Source: PALSA-693 sp963780345
GTDB lineage: Bacteria; Actinomycetota; Acidimicrobiia; Acidimicrobiales; Palsa-688
Length of the DNA: 64,000 nucleotides
Direction of reading: 5' to 3'
NCBI GenBank assembly: GCA_963780345.1
Contig: CAWABU010000005.1
Coordinates: forward strand, 1 to 64,000
The notes below the pieces were generated by a model. That model worked only from the letters and a program-made list of their open reading frames with translations. It had not been told where the DNA came from and searched no databases. Shown in pieces: positions 56,910 through 64,000 of the stretch. The first letter of the stretch is position 1; each line of letters begins with the position of its first letter. Both the position numbers and the translations under genes were made by a program.

Positions 56910-59765
56910 ATGACCCGGATAGGACCACCAGTGTCCAACGTAGCGCACGAAGACCAGGACGAGCGCGGCACTGCCGCCGGGGGCGGTAACGGCCAGGTGA
57001 AGAGGCGACTGGCGCGACAGCGCGACCGGGCGGCATCCGGTGCGCCGAAGCAGCCGAGCCTCCTCGTCCAGGCTGTGCCTGACCCCGAGCCAGACTCCGA
57101 GCCACCGGGGGAGGAACTGGGATCGATCTATCAGGCGGCGATGCAGGCATACCGAGCAGGGTTATGTCCGATCCCGGCCAGTGAGGACGGGAAGAAGAGG
57201 CCGCTCGGCGGTAGCGATAAGTGGAAGGTCTGGCAGACGAAACGTTCCTACCCACCCCAGTTGAAGCGCTGGTTTGGTGATGGTCATCGACAGGGGTTCG
57301 GGCTGGTGACGGGGGCCATCAGCAACAACCTGGAGATGTTTGAGTCGGAGGGTCGCACCGTTGAGGAGGGCGTCTTCGACGCCTTCCTGGCCGCAGCAGC
57401 CGAGGAAGGGTTGGGGGAACTGATCGAGCGGATCCGGGAGGGCTACGACGAGCGCACCCCCAGCGAGGGCTGGCACTTGCTCTATCACTGCGCCGAGATC
57501 TCCGGGAGCCTCAAGCTGGCCGAGCGCCCGGCGACACTAGAAGAACTCGCCCAGGACCCCGCCGTCAAGCTCAAGACGCTCTTTGAGACCAAAGGCGAGG
57601 GCGGCTTCACGGTCTGCGCCCCCAGCGGAGGTCTGGTACATCCAACTGGGAAGCCCTGGGTGCTGGCGCGGGGCGGCTTCGACACCATCGTCACCATCAC
57701 CCCCGAGGAGCGGGAGGATCTGCACGCCCTGGCTCGTCGTTTCGACCAGTCCAAATCCGTCACCGCACCACCCCGATCAGCTACGACATCGACCGGCCCC
57801 AGGACCGCCGCCAGTAACGGCAGCGGGGGGGTCCACGGCGGCTGGCATGACATCCGGGACCTACGCCCGGCCGAGCGCGTGCTGGCGGCGCTGGAGCGAG
57901 CGGGGCGCACGCCAAAGAAGACCGCTGGCGGTCAGTACGAGGCCCATTGCCCCGGACCCAATCATGTCCACGGTGACCGCGATGCCAGCCTGTCGGTCAG
58001 CGAAGGCAAGGACGGTATTGCCCTGCTCAACTGCTTCGCCGGATGCTCGCCCGTGAAGGTCATGTCGGCCATAGGGCTGCCCATGTCAGCACTGTTCCCA
58101 AAGGGCCACGGGGACTGCCAGGACAGCGAGCACAACGACAGCGATGACGACGACCCAGGCGAGGAATGGGAGCTAGTCGAGGTCTACCGCTACCTCGACG
58201 GCTCAGGGCGGCACGTCTACGACATGCGCCGGTTCGTGGACGGCAAGGGCAAGAAACACCTTCGGCCCCGGCAACCGGACGGGACTCCGAACCTTCAAGG
58301 CGTCGAGCGCGTCCTTTACCAGCTACCTGATGTGCTGCGAGGAGTCCGTGAGGGGCGGCGCATCTTCGTGTGCGAGGGCGAGAAGGACGTCGAGGCCGTC
58401 CGGGACGTGGAGACCGGCGAGGGCCATGAGATCGCCACCACCAACCCCTTTGGGGCCAATCACTGGAACGACAACTACGCCCAGGCTCTCTACGGGGCGG
58501 CTGAGGTGATCGTGGTGACCGATAAGGACGAGGCGGGTGCCGAGCGGGCCAGGAAGGTCCATAACAGCCTGGACGGGCATGTCGGAGTGCTGCGGGTGGT
58601 GGAGGCCAAGGAGGGCAAGGATGTCTCCGATCATCTGGAGGCTGGCTTGAGCCTGGATGACCTGGTCGAGGTCGAGACGGGCAACGACGGTGAGGGTGAC
58701 GACGGACTGTTCCATGACTGGACCATGGACGAGCTACTCGACCAGCCCGACCACTTCGCCTGGTTGATCAACGGCATGCTGTGCGACCCGACCTACGGGA
58801 TGCTGGCCGGGGACATGAAGAGCCTGAAGACCTACATCTCGGGGTTCATCCTGCTCGCCATGGCGGCGGGGACATCGGTGTTCGGGGAGTTCACCGTTCC
58901 CCATACCAGGGATGTAGTCGTCTACTTCGGGGAGGGCGGCTGGCGGCTGTTCCGCCGCCGCCTGGAGCGTATCGCCGCCGCCATGAACGTGAAGCTACGG
59001 GGCCTGCCGATCCACCCTCGCTTTGAATCCGCCCCCCTGGAGTCGGAGCGGTTCCAGAAGAGCCTGGCCCGTGACCTGGGCCGGTGGCCGGGTGCGTTCG
59101 TCTTGCTCGATCCGTACTACATGTTCCACGGCACCCAGGTCAGAGCCGCCGACCTACACCAGGAGGGAGGGCTGCTTAGCAGTCTGTCCCAGCCCTGCCT
59201 GGAGTCTGGCAGCAGCCTGCTGGTCGTCAACCACTTCAACGAGACCGGCACCGGCTTCAACCTGAAGCGCATCACCCAGACTGGCGGCGGGCAGTGGAAC
59301 GACTCCTGGATCCTGACCGAACACCGGGAGCCGCCCGAGGTGAAAGAGGGCCGGTTCAAGCTCAACATGGACATCGGCTCCCGCCAGTGGGGCGGCAGGA
59401 GTTGGGAGTTGGATCTGAACATCGGTCGCTTCAATGTCCAGACTGGCAGCCACGAAGGTGACATCACCTGGGCGATCCACCAGGCGGGGGACCCCAGTAT
59501 CAGTACCAGCAGCCGCGCAGGAGGCCGGTCAGACGATGTGCAGCAGGCCATCATCGAGATCATTCGGGACATGGAGTGGTCGCTGAGCAAGACCGACGTC
59601 ATCAAGGAGGTCGGAGGGAACCGCTTTGAGGCTCGGACAAACTTCAACCACCTGGCCTCGACCGGGAAGATCGTGAGCGACAAGCGGCCACGCCAGGAGC
59701 AGAACAAAGACGTGACCCGTCTTCTGTGGGGTCTTGCCAGCGTCGGGGAGGATGACGATGAGTGA
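56910..59765 (+). CDS. Multidomain replication protein: PrimPol-like, zinc, TOPRIM and RepA-type ATPase
   Basis: 951 residues. Residues about 70-270 are the bifunctional primase-polymerase-like domain (AYRAGLCPIPASEDGKKRPL, GFGLVTGAISNNLEMFESEG, GWHLLYHC). Then comes a primase zinc module (HCPGPNHVHGDRDASLSV...CFAGCS), TOPRIM (RIFVCEGEKDVEAV and VIVVTDKDEAGAERARK), and a RepA-like RecA-fold ATPase (GMLAGDMKSLKTYISG as Walker A, FVLLDPYYM as Walker B). It would prime and unwind DNA for autonomous replication. ATG 56910 is preferred over 56844, which precedes a hairpin. The stop overlaps the first iteron. Confidence 0.85.
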   Translation: MTRIGPPVSNVAHEDQDERGTAAGGGNGQVKRRLARQRDRAASGAPKQPSLLVQAVPDPEPDSEPPGEELGSIYQAAMQAYRAGLCPIPASEDGKKRPLGGSDKWKVWQTKRSYPPQLKRWFGDGHRQGFGLVTGAISNNLEMFESEGRTVEEGVFDAFLAAAAEEGLGELIERIREGYDERTPSEGWHLLYHCAEISGSLKLAERPATLEELAQDPAVKLKTLFETKGEGGFTVCAPSGGLVHPTGKPWVLARGGFDTIVTITPEEREDLHALARRFDQSKSVTAPPRSATTSTGPRTAASNGSGGVHGGWHDIRDLRPAERVLAALERAGRTPKKTAGGQYEAHCPGPNHVHGDRDASLSVSEGKDGIALLNCFAGCSPVKVMSAIGLPMSALFPKGHGDCQDSEHNDSDDDDPGEEWELVEVYRYLDGSGRHVYDMRRFVDGKGKKHLRPRQPDGTPNLQGVERVLYQLPDVLRGVREGRRIFVCEGEKDVEAVRDVETGEGHEIATTNPFGANHWNDNYAQALYGAAEVIVVTDKDEAGAERARKVHNSLDGHVGVLRVVEAKEGKDVSDHLEAGLSLDDLVEVETGNDGEGDDGLFHDWTMDELLDQPDHFAWLINGMLCDPTYGMLAGDMKSLKTYISGFILLAMAAGTSVFGEFTVPHTRDVVVYFGEGGWRLFRRRLERIAAAMNVKLRGLPIHPRFESAPLESERFQKSLARDLGRWPGAFVLLDPYYMFHGTQVRAADLHQEGGLLSSLSQPCLESGSSLLVVNHFNETGTGFNLKRITQTGGGQWNDSWILTEHREPPEVKEGRFKLNMDIGSRQWGGRSWELDLNIGRFNVQTGSHEGDITWAIHQAGDPSISTSSRAGGRSDDVQQAIIEIIRDMEWSLSKTDVIKEVGGNRFEARTNFNHLASTGKIVSDKRPRQEQNKDVTRLLWGLASVGEDDDE

Positions 59766-60087
59766 ACATGGACCAAACCACTTGGTCCATGTTGCCTCCG
59801 GTCCATGTTCATCAGAGGGTAAAACCGCAGGTCAGAGGCCAGATCAAACATGGACCAACGCTTGGTCCATGTTCCGATCCATGTCTGGTCCAGGTCCATG
59901 TCGGTACGAACATGGACCAAGACCCGCGTTTCTTAGGTCCATGTTTGATTGGTCCATGTTCCCCTTCTTGCGTCCTCGCCGTCTCTCTGCGTCCACTGCG
60001 CTCTCTCCCCGTCTGTGCAGCAAACCGTCCGCGGCGTCAGATTGCCCCCTCCGAGGTGAACATGGACCAAGGTGGTTGGTCCATGTT
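59765..60087. repeat. Iteron-like array of AACATGGACCAA, candidate replication origin
   Basis: Full copies: AACATGGACCAA at 59765-59776, 59847-59858, 59909-59920 and 60059-60070; TTGGTCCATGTT at 59782-59793, 59862-59873, 59949-59960 and 60076-60087. Partial GGTCCATGT copies lie at 59800, 59893 and 59936. Three copies form head-to-head inverted pairs with 3-5-nt gaps. A pyrimidine-rich tract spans about 59955-60015. It starts at the stop codon of the replication gene. This is the arrangement of a Rep-bound origin, though a partition or regulatory site is also possible. Confidence 0.8.
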
Positions 60088-60238
60088 CAAATCGCCCTAA
60101 GTGATCAACTCAGCGACCACCCGTAATCCCCCAGCGCCTGGCCCCACCCGCGTCCCGCCACCCTGCTGTCCCTACCTGGACAGTACCTGAAAAAACTGCC
60201 ACCTTCCTCTCCGACGGAGTCGAGTATTTTCTCCGGGC

Positions 60239-60466
60239 GTGGGCTATGACACATACATCTGCTGGCGAGTGCTGACCCACGCCGGGCGGCGGAGCCGCGC
60301 TGACATGTCGCCAGACGAGCAGCAGGAGTACGACGCCCTGGGCGTCACCGAGGGGAAGCTCTTCGACGTGGATCCCCAGGAGGCAAAGCACCTGTACGAG
60401 GACGCGTCCTCGCAAGTCGCCACGATATCCCTCGGGTCAGGAAGCCGACCTCCGAGCCGACGCTAG
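60239..60466 (+). CDS. Small protein of unknown family, copy 1
   Basis: 75 residues from GTG 60239. YDTYICWRVLTHAGRRSRAD, then MSPDEQQEYDALGVTEGKLF and DVDPQEAKHLYEDA, aligns along its length with the minus-strand gene at 63104. Shared: YDxYIxWR, THxGRxxRAD, LGxTEG, DxDPxEAxxLYE. Conservation between the two copies shows this is a real gene. No known fold; acidic C-terminal half, basic centre. Confidence 0.65.
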   Translation: MGYDTYICWRVLTHAGRRSRADMSPDEQQEYDALGVTEGKLFDVDPQEAKHLYEDASSQVATISLGSGSRPPSRR

Positions 60467-60506
60467 TCCGAGACAGCAGGCCGCTATCTGATAAAAATGA
60501 AACCCA

Positions 60507-61010
60507 GTGTCTGACGCCTGGGCCATAGTTGCGAGCGGTGCAATCGCAGCCGCCGGTGCTGTCGGAGGCGCACTAGCGGGCTGGCTGGCGGGACGTTCGG
60601 CACAAAGGACGGCCATGCGAGCGGAGTCTGCCCGAACCATGCGCAATGAGCGACGAGAGGCGTATCTCCAACTCCTGTACGCAGTGTCGGATCGAATCAG
60701 CGCCTTGGCCCGGCTCCGGGAAGAACCTGACTCCATGCAACGGCACGAAGATGCTGAAGCCGCAAGGGCGCAGATGTGGCGAAGCCGTCGGTCCGTCCGT
60801 CTTGCCGGTCCCGGTGATGCGACCAAGGCCGCCGAGGCCCTGGTCAGGCATTACGACGTCGTTGACGCAAACAACTACCCGGCACACGGGGGGTCGGCGC
60901 TGGAGGGTCGGTTCGTTGAGATCGCGAAACGAGACCTCGCCTCGGATGATGCTAGCGGTGCGTCTTCATTACCCGACGTTTCTAATCAGCATGCTCAGCC
61001 CCGTTTATAG
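60507..61010 (+). CDS. Membrane-anchored helical hypothetical protein
   Basis: 167 residues from GTG 60507. A Gly/Ala-rich transmembrane helix (AIVASGAIAAAGAVGGALAG, residues 5-29) is followed by a long charged helix (QRTAMRAESARTMRNERREA) and a helical remainder. The layout resembles phage and plasmid proteins of unknown function with an N-terminal anchor. No catalytic motif. Confidence 0.55.
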   Translation: MSDAWAIVASGAIAAAGAVGGALAGWLAGRSAQRTAMRAESARTMRNERREAYLQLLYAVSDRISALARLREEPDSMQRHEDAEAARAQMWRSRRSVRLAGPGDATKAAEALVRHYDVVDANNYPAHGGSALEGRFVEIAKRDLASDDASGASSLPDVSNQHAQPRL

Positions 61011-61157
61011 CCTCACGCCGATTCCCGACCGCGGAGACCCGGAGGGAGCGGCCAGTCCATCCGTGAGGGGCTGTCGGCGGAGGAGGAAGGCAAGCTAACG
61101 GCGTCCTCGCCCTGAGGGGTCGCGGCGTGGTCCAGTAACCCTGTTGATCCCGGTGCG

Positions 61158-61388
61158 ATGCTCGTATCTATGGCTCGCAAGCGCGACCTCCAGGCTGATG
61201 CCCGCCAGCGGGCGGCTGAAGTGCCCGCCTACGCCCTCCAGGAGTCAATACAGGCCCTGGAAGCAGCCATTCCCTTCGCGGACGGCGATCTCCAGGTGTG
61301 GCTCCAGGCCGCTCAGGACGAGCTTCAGCGCCGGGAGCGGACCCACCGCCTGTTTCAGAACAACGCTGCCACCATCGCTGGCTTGTAG
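61158..61388 (+). CDS. Small helical hypothetical protein
   Basis: 76 residues from ATG 61158, or 72 from ATG 61170 (MARKRDLQADARQR). Predominantly helical (YALQESIQALEAAIPFADGD, then LQVWLQAAQDELQRRERTHR). Followed 9 bp later by another small gene of similar style, with which it probably forms an operon. Function unknown. Confidence 0.55.
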   Translation: MLVSMARKRDLQADARQRAAEVPAYALQESIQALEAAIPFADGDLQVWLQAAQDELQRRERTHRLFQNNAATIAGL

Positions 61389-61397
61389 CCTCATGCG

Positions 61398-61574
61398 GTG
61401 CCCAGCCAGAAGGACTTGAAAGCGGCCCACAAGGCCATTCAGGCCGTGTTGGACGCAATCGATCCCGCAGATGACTCCCCACGGGATGCAGCCCTACGAA
61501 GGCGGCTTGAAGGGGCACTCCTGGCCCTCCAGGAACTCACGACGAAGAGGCCGTCCGAGTCGGAAAACTCTTGA
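61398..61574 (+). CDS. Small helical hypothetical protein
   Basis: 58 residues from GTG 61398: VPSQKDLKAAHKAIQAVLDA, IDPADDSPRDAALRRRLEGA, then LLALQELTTKRPSESENS. Amphipathic helices and good codon usage suggest a real gene although it is very short. It follows the gene at 61158 closely. No family recognised. Confidence 0.5.
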   Translation: MPSQKDLKAAHKAIQAVLDAIDPADDSPRDAALRRRLEGALLALQELTTKRPSESENS

Positions 61575-61683
61575 TACGCCCTGATCTTCATGAAAATCTG
61601 CTGATCTGATTACACGATACGGTCGTTTCCTGTAAACTCTTGGTACTGACACGAACGCAGAGACACGAAGGGGCGCACAGTTC

Positions 61684-62355
61684 ATGGCTCGACCCAGGAA
61701 AAAGATCGCGGACCAGACCGTCGTGGTGGCGTATTGCCGGTGCAGCACCACCGAGCAAGCCGACTCGGGCCTGGGGGTTCAGGCGCAGATCGCCGCCGTC
61801 AAAGCCGAGGTTGAGCGCCGGGGCTGGACGCTGCTGAAGATCTGTCGGGACGAGGGCATCTCTGGCAAGTCCCTGGACCGCCCTGGCGTGACCGAAGCCC
61901 TTCGCCTCGTAGAAACCGGCCAGGCGGGGACGCTGATGGTGTCGAAGCTCGACCGGCTGAGCCGGTCGTTGCATGACTTCGCCGGGCTGATGAAGCGTGC
62001 GCAGACCCAGAAGTGGAATCTGGTGGCGCTGGACCTGGGCATCGACCTGTCCACCCCGGCAGGCGAGTTCATGGCCTCCGTAATGGCTTCGGCCAGCCAG
62101 TGGGAGCGCCGCATCATCGGCCAGCGCACCAAGGACGCCCTGGCCCAAAAGAAGGCCCAGGGGGTGCGTCTGGGTCGCCGGATGGAGATGGACCTCGCCG
62201 TGGTGGACCAGATCGTCTCGGCTCATGAGGCCGGTGCTGGTTGGTCCGAGATCGCCAGGGACCTCAACGCCCGCCAGGTCCCGACCGCTCACGGCGGAGC
62301 CAAGTGGTATCCCTCCACGGTGCGTGCCGTGGTGCTGAGCAGCCAGGCAGCCTGA
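61684..62355 (+). CDS. Serine recombinase (resolvase/invertase family)
   Basis: 223 residues. Resolvase catalytic domain: VVVAYCRCSTTEQADSGLGV with nucleophile Ser21, GISGKSLDRPGVTEALRLVE, TLMVSKLDRLSRSLHDFAGL, and the E-helix region GEFMASVMASASQWERRIIG. The C-terminal part, EAGAGWSEIARDLNARQVPT, then GGAKWYPSTVRAVV, is a Recombinase/HTH-type DNA-binding domain. It may resolve multimers of the element or invert a segment; its sites are not identified. An AT-rich leader (61580-61683) probably holds the promoter. It overlaps the next gene (TGATG). Confidence 0.88.
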   Translation: MARPRKKIADQTVVVAYCRCSTTEQADSGLGVQAQIAAVKAEVERRGWTLLKICRDEGISGKSLDRPGVTEALRLVETGQAGTLMVSKLDRLSRSLHDFAGLMKRAQTQKWNLVALDLGIDLSTPAGEFMASVMASASQWERRIIGQRTKDALAQKKAQGVRLGRRMEMDLAVVDQIVSAHEAGAGWSEIARDLNARQVPTAHGGAKWYPSTVRAVVLSSQAA

Positions 62356-62570
62356 TGCCCAAGCCCAAGCAGTACACCGGCTTCGCCGTAATCGACCTGG
62401 CCCGCCAGCACCGGGCTGGCCCCCTGATCGAGCAGTGGATCGAGGACGGGCGTGGTGTGGCCGTCTACCGGCTCCACGGTCAGGTCACGTTCTACAGCTT
62501 CACTCCCGGCCAACCGCCCAGGGGTGGCACGGGCTACTACGACCCGGAGGAGTGGCTCCCAGCCCCGTGA
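62355..62570 (+). CDS. Small hypothetical protein coupled to the serine recombinase
   Basis: 71 residues. MPKPKQYTGFAVIDLARQHR, then GVAVYRLHGQVTFYSFTPGQ. ATG 62355 overlaps the recombinase stop, so the two are translated together. Mixed alpha/beta with aromatic residues, no recognised domain. An accessory role in recombination is possible but only from position. Confidence 0.55.
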   Translation: MPKPKQYTGFAVIDLARQHRAGPLIEQWIEDGRGVAVYRLHGQVTFYSFTPGQPPRGGTGYYDPEEWLPAP

Positions 62571-62594
62571 AGCGCATGCTTTGAGTTTGCCTAG

Positions 62595-62774
62595 TCACCG
62601 CCCCGGCCACTGCTGGTTGCCGTTGCTGCCCCCGCCGTGGCGGAGATCCTTCAACACGTCACCGATTAGCCAGCCCACGGCAAACCAGAATGCCCACCGT
62701 CGTGCCCGCGGATTGCCGAGGATGGTGCCGATCACGGCGACGATCCCGAACCAAACAACTATTGCCAGCAACAT
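62595..62774 (-). CDS. Small membrane protein
   Basis: 59 residues from ATG 62774: MLLAIVVWFGIVAVIGTILG, then NPRARRWAFWFAVGWLIGDV and LKDLRHGGGSNGNQQWPGR. Two hydrophobic segments flank a basic turn. AGAAGGGG stands upstream at ribosome-site distance. Converges on the gene at 62355. Unknown function. Confidence 0.5.
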   Translation of the reverse strand: MLLAIVVWFGIVAVIGTILGNPRARRWAFWFAVGWLIGDVLKDLRHGGGSNGNQQWPGR

Positions 62775-63103
62775 GTGCCCCTTCTCTCTCGTAGTCGTTC
62801 CTGGGCATCAGCATGCCCACCCCGATGGGGTTGCACGTCGGATCGCTCCACTGCCCCGCACAACCCGGCCCACTGGCTGGCACCGGCTCCCGGTAGCGCC
62901 GCACCTCACCGGCCTGCTTTCTGGCCCGGCTCGTAGCCGGTAGCAGACACTCAGATTCTACTGCACTTCATGGCGGGATTTGGGTATATACCGAGCTATA
63001 TTGGGTACCCCCACCCTTAATAAAACTGGAGCCAGGAGAGGGGCCAGGCCACTTGTTTGCTTGGATATTTTCTCCTGATGTAGTACCCCGCCTACCTGGA
63101 TCG
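62775..63103. other. Intergenic region with an AT-rich palindromic patch
   Basis: No gene supported. At 62980-63080 the sequence is unusually AT-rich for this genome and contains the palindromes GGTATATACC (62983-62992) and GGGTACCC (63003-63010). Possible promoter or DNA-unwinding region. Confidence 0.4.
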
Positions 63104-63355
63104 TCATTTGCCCGTAGTACCCGTGACCTCTTCATAGAGCCGTCGAGCTTCCTCAGGGTCTATGTCTGACCAGAACGACCCCTCGGTGATGCCCAGGCGG
63201 TCCCACTCGGCCTGCTTCTCCGGTGAGAGGTCGGCCCGGCGCAGGCGACCATTGTGGGTCGTGGACCTCCACCAAATGTAGGCGTCGTAACGAGCCTGCT
63301 CCTCCTCGGTGTAGGGCCGGTAGCTGGGGGCATTCCGGTCTCTGAAGTCGATCAC
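63104..63355 (-). CDS. Small protein of unknown family, copy 2
   Basis: 83 residues. ARYDAYIWWRSTTHNGRLRR, then ADLSPEKQAEWDRLGITEGS and DIDPEEARRLYEEV. Homologous to the gene at 60239 on the opposite strand, with an N-terminal extension MIDFRDRNAPSYRPYTEEEQ. Start ATG 63355. Two diverged copies in one element suggest an important, perhaps dose- or partner-specific, role. Function unknown. Confidence 0.65.
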   Translation of the reverse strand: MIDFRDRNAPSYRPYTEEEQARYDAYIWWRSTTHNGRLRRADLSPEKQAEWDRLGITEGSFWSDIDPEEARRLYEEVTGTTGK

Positions 63356-63499
63356 GGCTCTAGTCTCTGGCTCACCCTTCGGACGATAGCCGCCAGCGCC
63401 CGCAAAATCCTCAGAGGTGTCTAGAAAATCGGCTGAGGCTTCCTGACCGTGAAACCGGCCCCAGGGTGCCGTTGACGCTCTGAAGGGCGCACAGCTACC

Positions 63500-64000
63500 T
63501 CACCATCGAACCATCTGCCGGATGTCGCGCCATTGGGCTTGTAGCGCTAGTTCAGGTGCAGATCCAGTAACTGCCAGTTCGGGGAGATCCTCACTAACGG
63601 CAGTGAATCCCAGACCCCTAATCCGCGCCATCATGTGCCACAGAAGAAGGACAAGCCCGGAGGCAAAGGCACCCACGACTAGCCACCGTGCCCACCGTTC
63701 CGAGGGAACTGGGCGTAGCGCCATGAACACCACCGGCAGCACGATGCCAACCGCGGCCAGGTAGGCCAGCACCCACACGGTGGATGTCAGGTCGGGGGTC
63801 TTTAGTCCACGAAGGGCTTCGTCCACATCAGCTATCTGTTGCTCCAGTGACTCGACCTCATAGGCGGCGCTTCGCTCCTCCTCGATGCGACGGTCTTGTC
63901 GTTGGATCGCCAAGGCTTCAAAGGTCGTCCTCCTCCCCACAACTGCCGGACTTGTAATCCCGATAGAGGGAATGTCCAGTGATGGGAAAGACGACCTCGA
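63500..64000 (-). CDS. Membrane protein with coiled coil, 5' end outside the window
   Basis: The frame is open from the window edge (LDIPSIGITSPAVVGRRTTF) so the gene starts beyond 64000; a GTG at 63940 would give 146 residues. A helical coiled-coil stretch (QRQDRRIEEERSAAYEVESL) precedes two transmembrane helices (VWVLAYLAAVGIVLPVVFMA and WLVVGAFASGLVLLLWHMM) and a short cytoplasmic tail. No family recognised. Both ends of the coiled coil are rich in Arg/Glu. Confidence 0.6.
   Translation of the reverse strand, partial: SRSSFPSLDIPSIGITSPAVVGRRTTFEALAIQRQDRRIEEERSAAYEVESLEQQIADVDEALRGLKTPDLTSTVWVLAYLAAVGIVLPVVFMALRPVPSERWARWLVVGAFASGLVLLLWHMMARIRGLGFTAVSEDLPELAVTGSAPELALQAQWRDIRQMVRW

Noticed and set aside
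59765..60087. Possible CRISPR array
   Set aside because: Units are 12 bp, occur in both orientations and have irregular short gaps; no cas genes nearby.
59734..60126. Open frame across the iteron array, encoding EHGP/SMF-rich repeats
   Set aside because: Its repeats are a by-product of the 12-bp DNA motif in both orientations; no ribosome site and no protein-like composition.
62452..62943. Plus-strand frame over the small membrane gene
   Set aside because: Pro/Arg/His-rich translation without structure; the minus-strand frame has the coherent protein.

Overview
The window is high-GC bacterial DNA, most likely from an uncultured actinobacterium of the Acidimicrobiia type. The signs are a WhiB regulator, B12-dependent ribonucleotide reductase, Ku with a stand-alone LigD polymerase, many GTG starts and ATGA/TGATG gene overlaps. 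The class-level placement is inference. A chromosomal core (about 8.1-50.9 kb) lies between two integrated mobile elements.

Left element (1 to about 8.09 kb): a decayed MobF relaxase/helicase pseudogene runs off the left edge. Next come small DNA-binding genes in duplicated modules (winged-helix, sigma-like HTH and excisionase-like genes, several frameshifted), then a tyrosine integrase beside the 3' end of tRNA-Gly(GCC). Each of the three winged-helix copies is followed by a cluster of 19-bp TGTC-N11-GACA elements.

Core: DNA repair and nucleotide genes (fpg, dut, orn, msrB, nrdJ) come first. They are followed by glycerol kinase with a Gfo/Idh oxidoreductase, lipid, sugar and amino-acid genes (plsC, alaC-like, ROK kinase, SDR), a frameshifted SpoU methyltransferase, gpx, a glycosyltransferase, queG, a NYN nuclease, trpD, whiB and rubrerythrin. 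A glpD / AGPS-like oxidase / FGGY kinase operon comes next. A double-strand-break repair district covers 37.9-48.2 kb: LigD-Pol and Ku diverge from NurA-HerA, followed after MarR, NUDIX and NERD genes by Mre11(SbcD)-Rad50(SbcC). SbcD carries a one-base frameshift. A lipoprotein, a DHA2 exporter and rnpB (RNase P RNA) close the core. Two families of dispersed palindromic intergenic repeats are concentrated at 42.2-42.6 kb, with relatives at 12.1 and 18.1 kb.

Right element (about 50.9 kb to beyond the window): a tyrosine integrase abuts the 3' end of rnpB. It is followed by HTH and excisionase-like genes, a ParB-like protein, a PIN toxin-antitoxin pair, two small genes ending in the same Cys/His motif, and a 951-residue PrimPol/TOPRIM/RepA-type replication protein. 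That gene is preceded by clustered palindromes and followed by an array of AACATGGACCAA repeats in direct and inverted pairs, which looks like an iteron origin. A serine recombinase and several small unknown genes follow, including two diverged copies of one unknown family. The element looks like an integrative plasmid or phage-plasmid with its own replication module.

Single-base frame changes are common: relaxase, winged-helix copies 1 and 3, the second excisionase, SpoU methyltransferase, sbcD and the right integrase. Some may be assembly errors at G/C runs, so calls of gene decay are provisional.
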